A stretch of DNA of 15,036 bases from Nitrosomonadales bacterium. Lineage in GTDB: Bacteria; Pseudomonadota; Gammaproteobacteria; Burkholderiales; SG8-41. The stretch spans positions 1 through 15,036 of the forward strand of contig VFLF01000170.1 of the NCBI GenBank assembly GCA_009885185.1, given 5' to 3'. The notes beneath the pieces were generated by a model. That model was not told the DNA's origin and did no database searches. It was given only the letters and a program-made list of their open reading frames with translations. Shown here one piece after another: positions 13,858-15,036 of the stretch (the stretch's first letter is position 1; the number at the start of each line of letters is the position of its first letter). Made by a program: the position numbers and the translations under genes.

Positions 13858-15036
13858 TTAGCCCTTCACACACAATACCTGCTTCAGCGTGTGCACCACT
13901 TCCACCAGATCACTCTGGTTTGCCATGACCTGATCGATGTCCTTGTAAGCGCCGGGAATCTCGTCGATCACGCCCGCATCCTTGCGGCATTCCACGCCCT
14001 GCGTTTGTGATTCGACATCGGCGCGATTAAAGCGCCGCTTCGCTTCCGTTCGGCTCATGCGCCGGCCCGCGCCATGTGAGCATGAGCAAAACGACTGCGC
14101 GTTGCCGAGGCCGCGCACGATGAACGAGCGCGCCCCCATGCTGCCGGGAATGATGCCGAGTTCGCCCTCGCGCGCGCTGATCGCGCCCTTGCGTGTGATG
14201 AACAGGTTTTCACCGAAGTGATTCTCACGCGCGACGTAGTTGTGATGGCAGTTGATCGTCTCGCCGTCCGTTCTGAACGCCGGCAGATGATCGCGCAGCG
14301 CATCGACAATCAGCCGCATCATCTCGCGTCGGTTCGCCAGCGCGTAATCCTGCGCCCACTCCACCGCCTCGACGTAATCATCAAATAGTGTCGAACCTTC
14401 GCTGAAATACGCCAGATCGCGGTCGGGCAGATTCACCTGATGGCGCTGCATGTCTTTCTTGGCAGCGGCAATAAAGTAGCGCCCCATCACATTGCCGATG
14501 CCGCGCGAGCCGGAGTGCAGCATCACCCACACGCGCTGTGCTTCATCGAGGCACAGCTCGATGAAATGATTGCCGCCGCCGAGTGAACCCAACTGGTTGA
14601 GCCAGGTGCGCGTGAACTGCTTTTGCATCTTTGTGAGTTCAGGATGCTTTTTGGCGATAACGTCGAGCCGCGCCGACAGCGGACGCGTCACCCGATTTTG
14701 CGCCGTTGCATCGCTGTGTTGATCAAAGCCCACCGGCACTTGCGATTCAATCGCGCTACGCACGCGCGTGAGCGATTCCGGCAAGTCGCTGGCGTGAAGA
14801 CTCAACCGCACGGCGTTCATGCCGCAGCCGATATCAACACCCACTGCCGCCGGAATGATGGCGCCCTTGGTGGGGATCACGCTGCCCACCGTCGCGCCGA
14901 TGCCCATATGTACATCAGGCATCGCCGCGACGTGCCCATGCACGATGGACAGCTTCGATACGTTGATGAGCTGCTGCATGGCCTCGGGCTCGATGTCCCT
15001 GGTCCACACCTTTACCGGCACGCGGCCTTTGTTGAA
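13858..15036 (-). CDS. rtcB: RtcB RNA-splicing ligase, 5' end outside window
   Basis: About 392 residues of RtcB are visible; E. coli RtcB is 408. The frame runs off the window edge (FNKGRVPVKVWT), so the true start is not seen. A GTG at 15021 is probably internal. RtcB joins RNA 2',3'-cyclic or 3'-phosphate ends to 5'-OH ends using GTP and Mn2+. Numbering from that GTG, MPDVHMGIGATVGSVIPTKG (34-53), GVDIGCGMNA with metal-binding Asp63 and Cys66 (61-70), GGGNHFIEL (148-156), HSGSRGIG (169-176) and HHNYVARENHFGEN (259-272) are all present. The guanylylated histidine is in SCSHGAGRRMSR (His316). All key residues are intact. No rtcA or rtcR lies within the window. Confidence 0.95.
   Translation of the reverse strand, partial: FNKGRVPVKVWTRDIEPEAMQQLINVSKLSIVHGHVAAMPDVHMGIGATVGSVIPTKGAIIPAAVGVDIGCGMNAVRLSLHASDLPESLTRVRSAIESQVPVGFDQHSDATAQNRVTRPLSARLDVIAKKHPELTKMQKQFTRTWLNQLGSLGGGNHFIELCLDEAQRVWVMLHSGSRGIGNVMGRYFIAAAKKDMQRHQVNLPDRDLAYFSEGSTLFDDYVEAVEWAQDYALANRREMMRLIVDALRDHLPAFRTDGETINCHHNYVARENHFGENLFITRKGAISAREGELGIIPGSMGARSFIVRGLGNAQSFCSCSHGAGRRMSRTEAKRRFNRADVESQTQGVECRKDAGVIDEIPGAYKDIDQVMANQSDLVEVVHTLKQVLCVKG

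Overview
The window is 15 kb of moderately GC-rich, densely coding chromosome, most likely from a betaproteobacterium of Burkholderiales type. The main reason is three Bug/TctC-type tripartite-tricarboxylate receptor proteins with no membrane subunits beside them, a signature of Bordetella/Burkholderiales-like genomes. It also carries a LysR regulator, a DoxX/lipocalin-like pair, a luciferase-like oxidoreductase, a CoA-transferase and RtcB. No rRNA, tRNA or CRISPR array was seen. Family names come from sequence recognition without a database search.

Layout. Positions 1-3249 (minus strand): a Bug receptor cut by the window edge, an MsbA-like ABC exporter, and a LysR regulator 9 bp upstream of the exporter. 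Positions 3363-7212: a second Bug receptor (+), a conserved 346-residue protein of unknown function (-), a UGSC-family selenoprotein (-), and a third, divergent Bug receptor (+). Positions 7290-8408: a DUF2281-like/PemK toxin-antitoxin pair, then a repeat-rich, gene-poor stretch with one small, probably 5'-truncated ORF. Positions 8409-9247 (-): a translationally coupled DoxX membrane protein and lipocalin-like protein. Positions 9397-13843 (+): a probable catabolic cluster of LLM flavin-dependent monooxygenase, flavin reductase, alpha/beta hydrolase and both subunits of a 3-oxoacid CoA-transferase. A DUF559 endonuclease gene framed by GC-rich hairpins interrupts this cluster. Positions 13858-15036 (-): RtcB RNA ligase, cut at its 5' end.

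The most notable item is the gene at 5540-6151. A naive reading splits it at an in-frame TGA (5849-5851). The frame continues with family-like sequence on both sides, and a strong hairpin with a G in its apical loop begins about 17 nt after the TGA, as in bacterial SECIS elements. I read it as a selenocysteine codon (Sec101). The motif reads U-G-S-S rather than the U-G-S-C for which the family is named. The selenoprotein, the 346-residue protein and the flanking Bug receptors may form one small-molecule uptake and conversion module. That link rests on gene order alone.

The second theme is catabolism. The monooxygenase and flavin reductase look like a two-component oxygenase, followed by a hydrolase and a CoA-transferase that would activate a 3-oxoacid. 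The substrate cannot be told from the sequence. Intergenic regions hold several inverted-repeat elements: 416-521, 5440-5521, 7991-8046, and those around the DUF559 gene.
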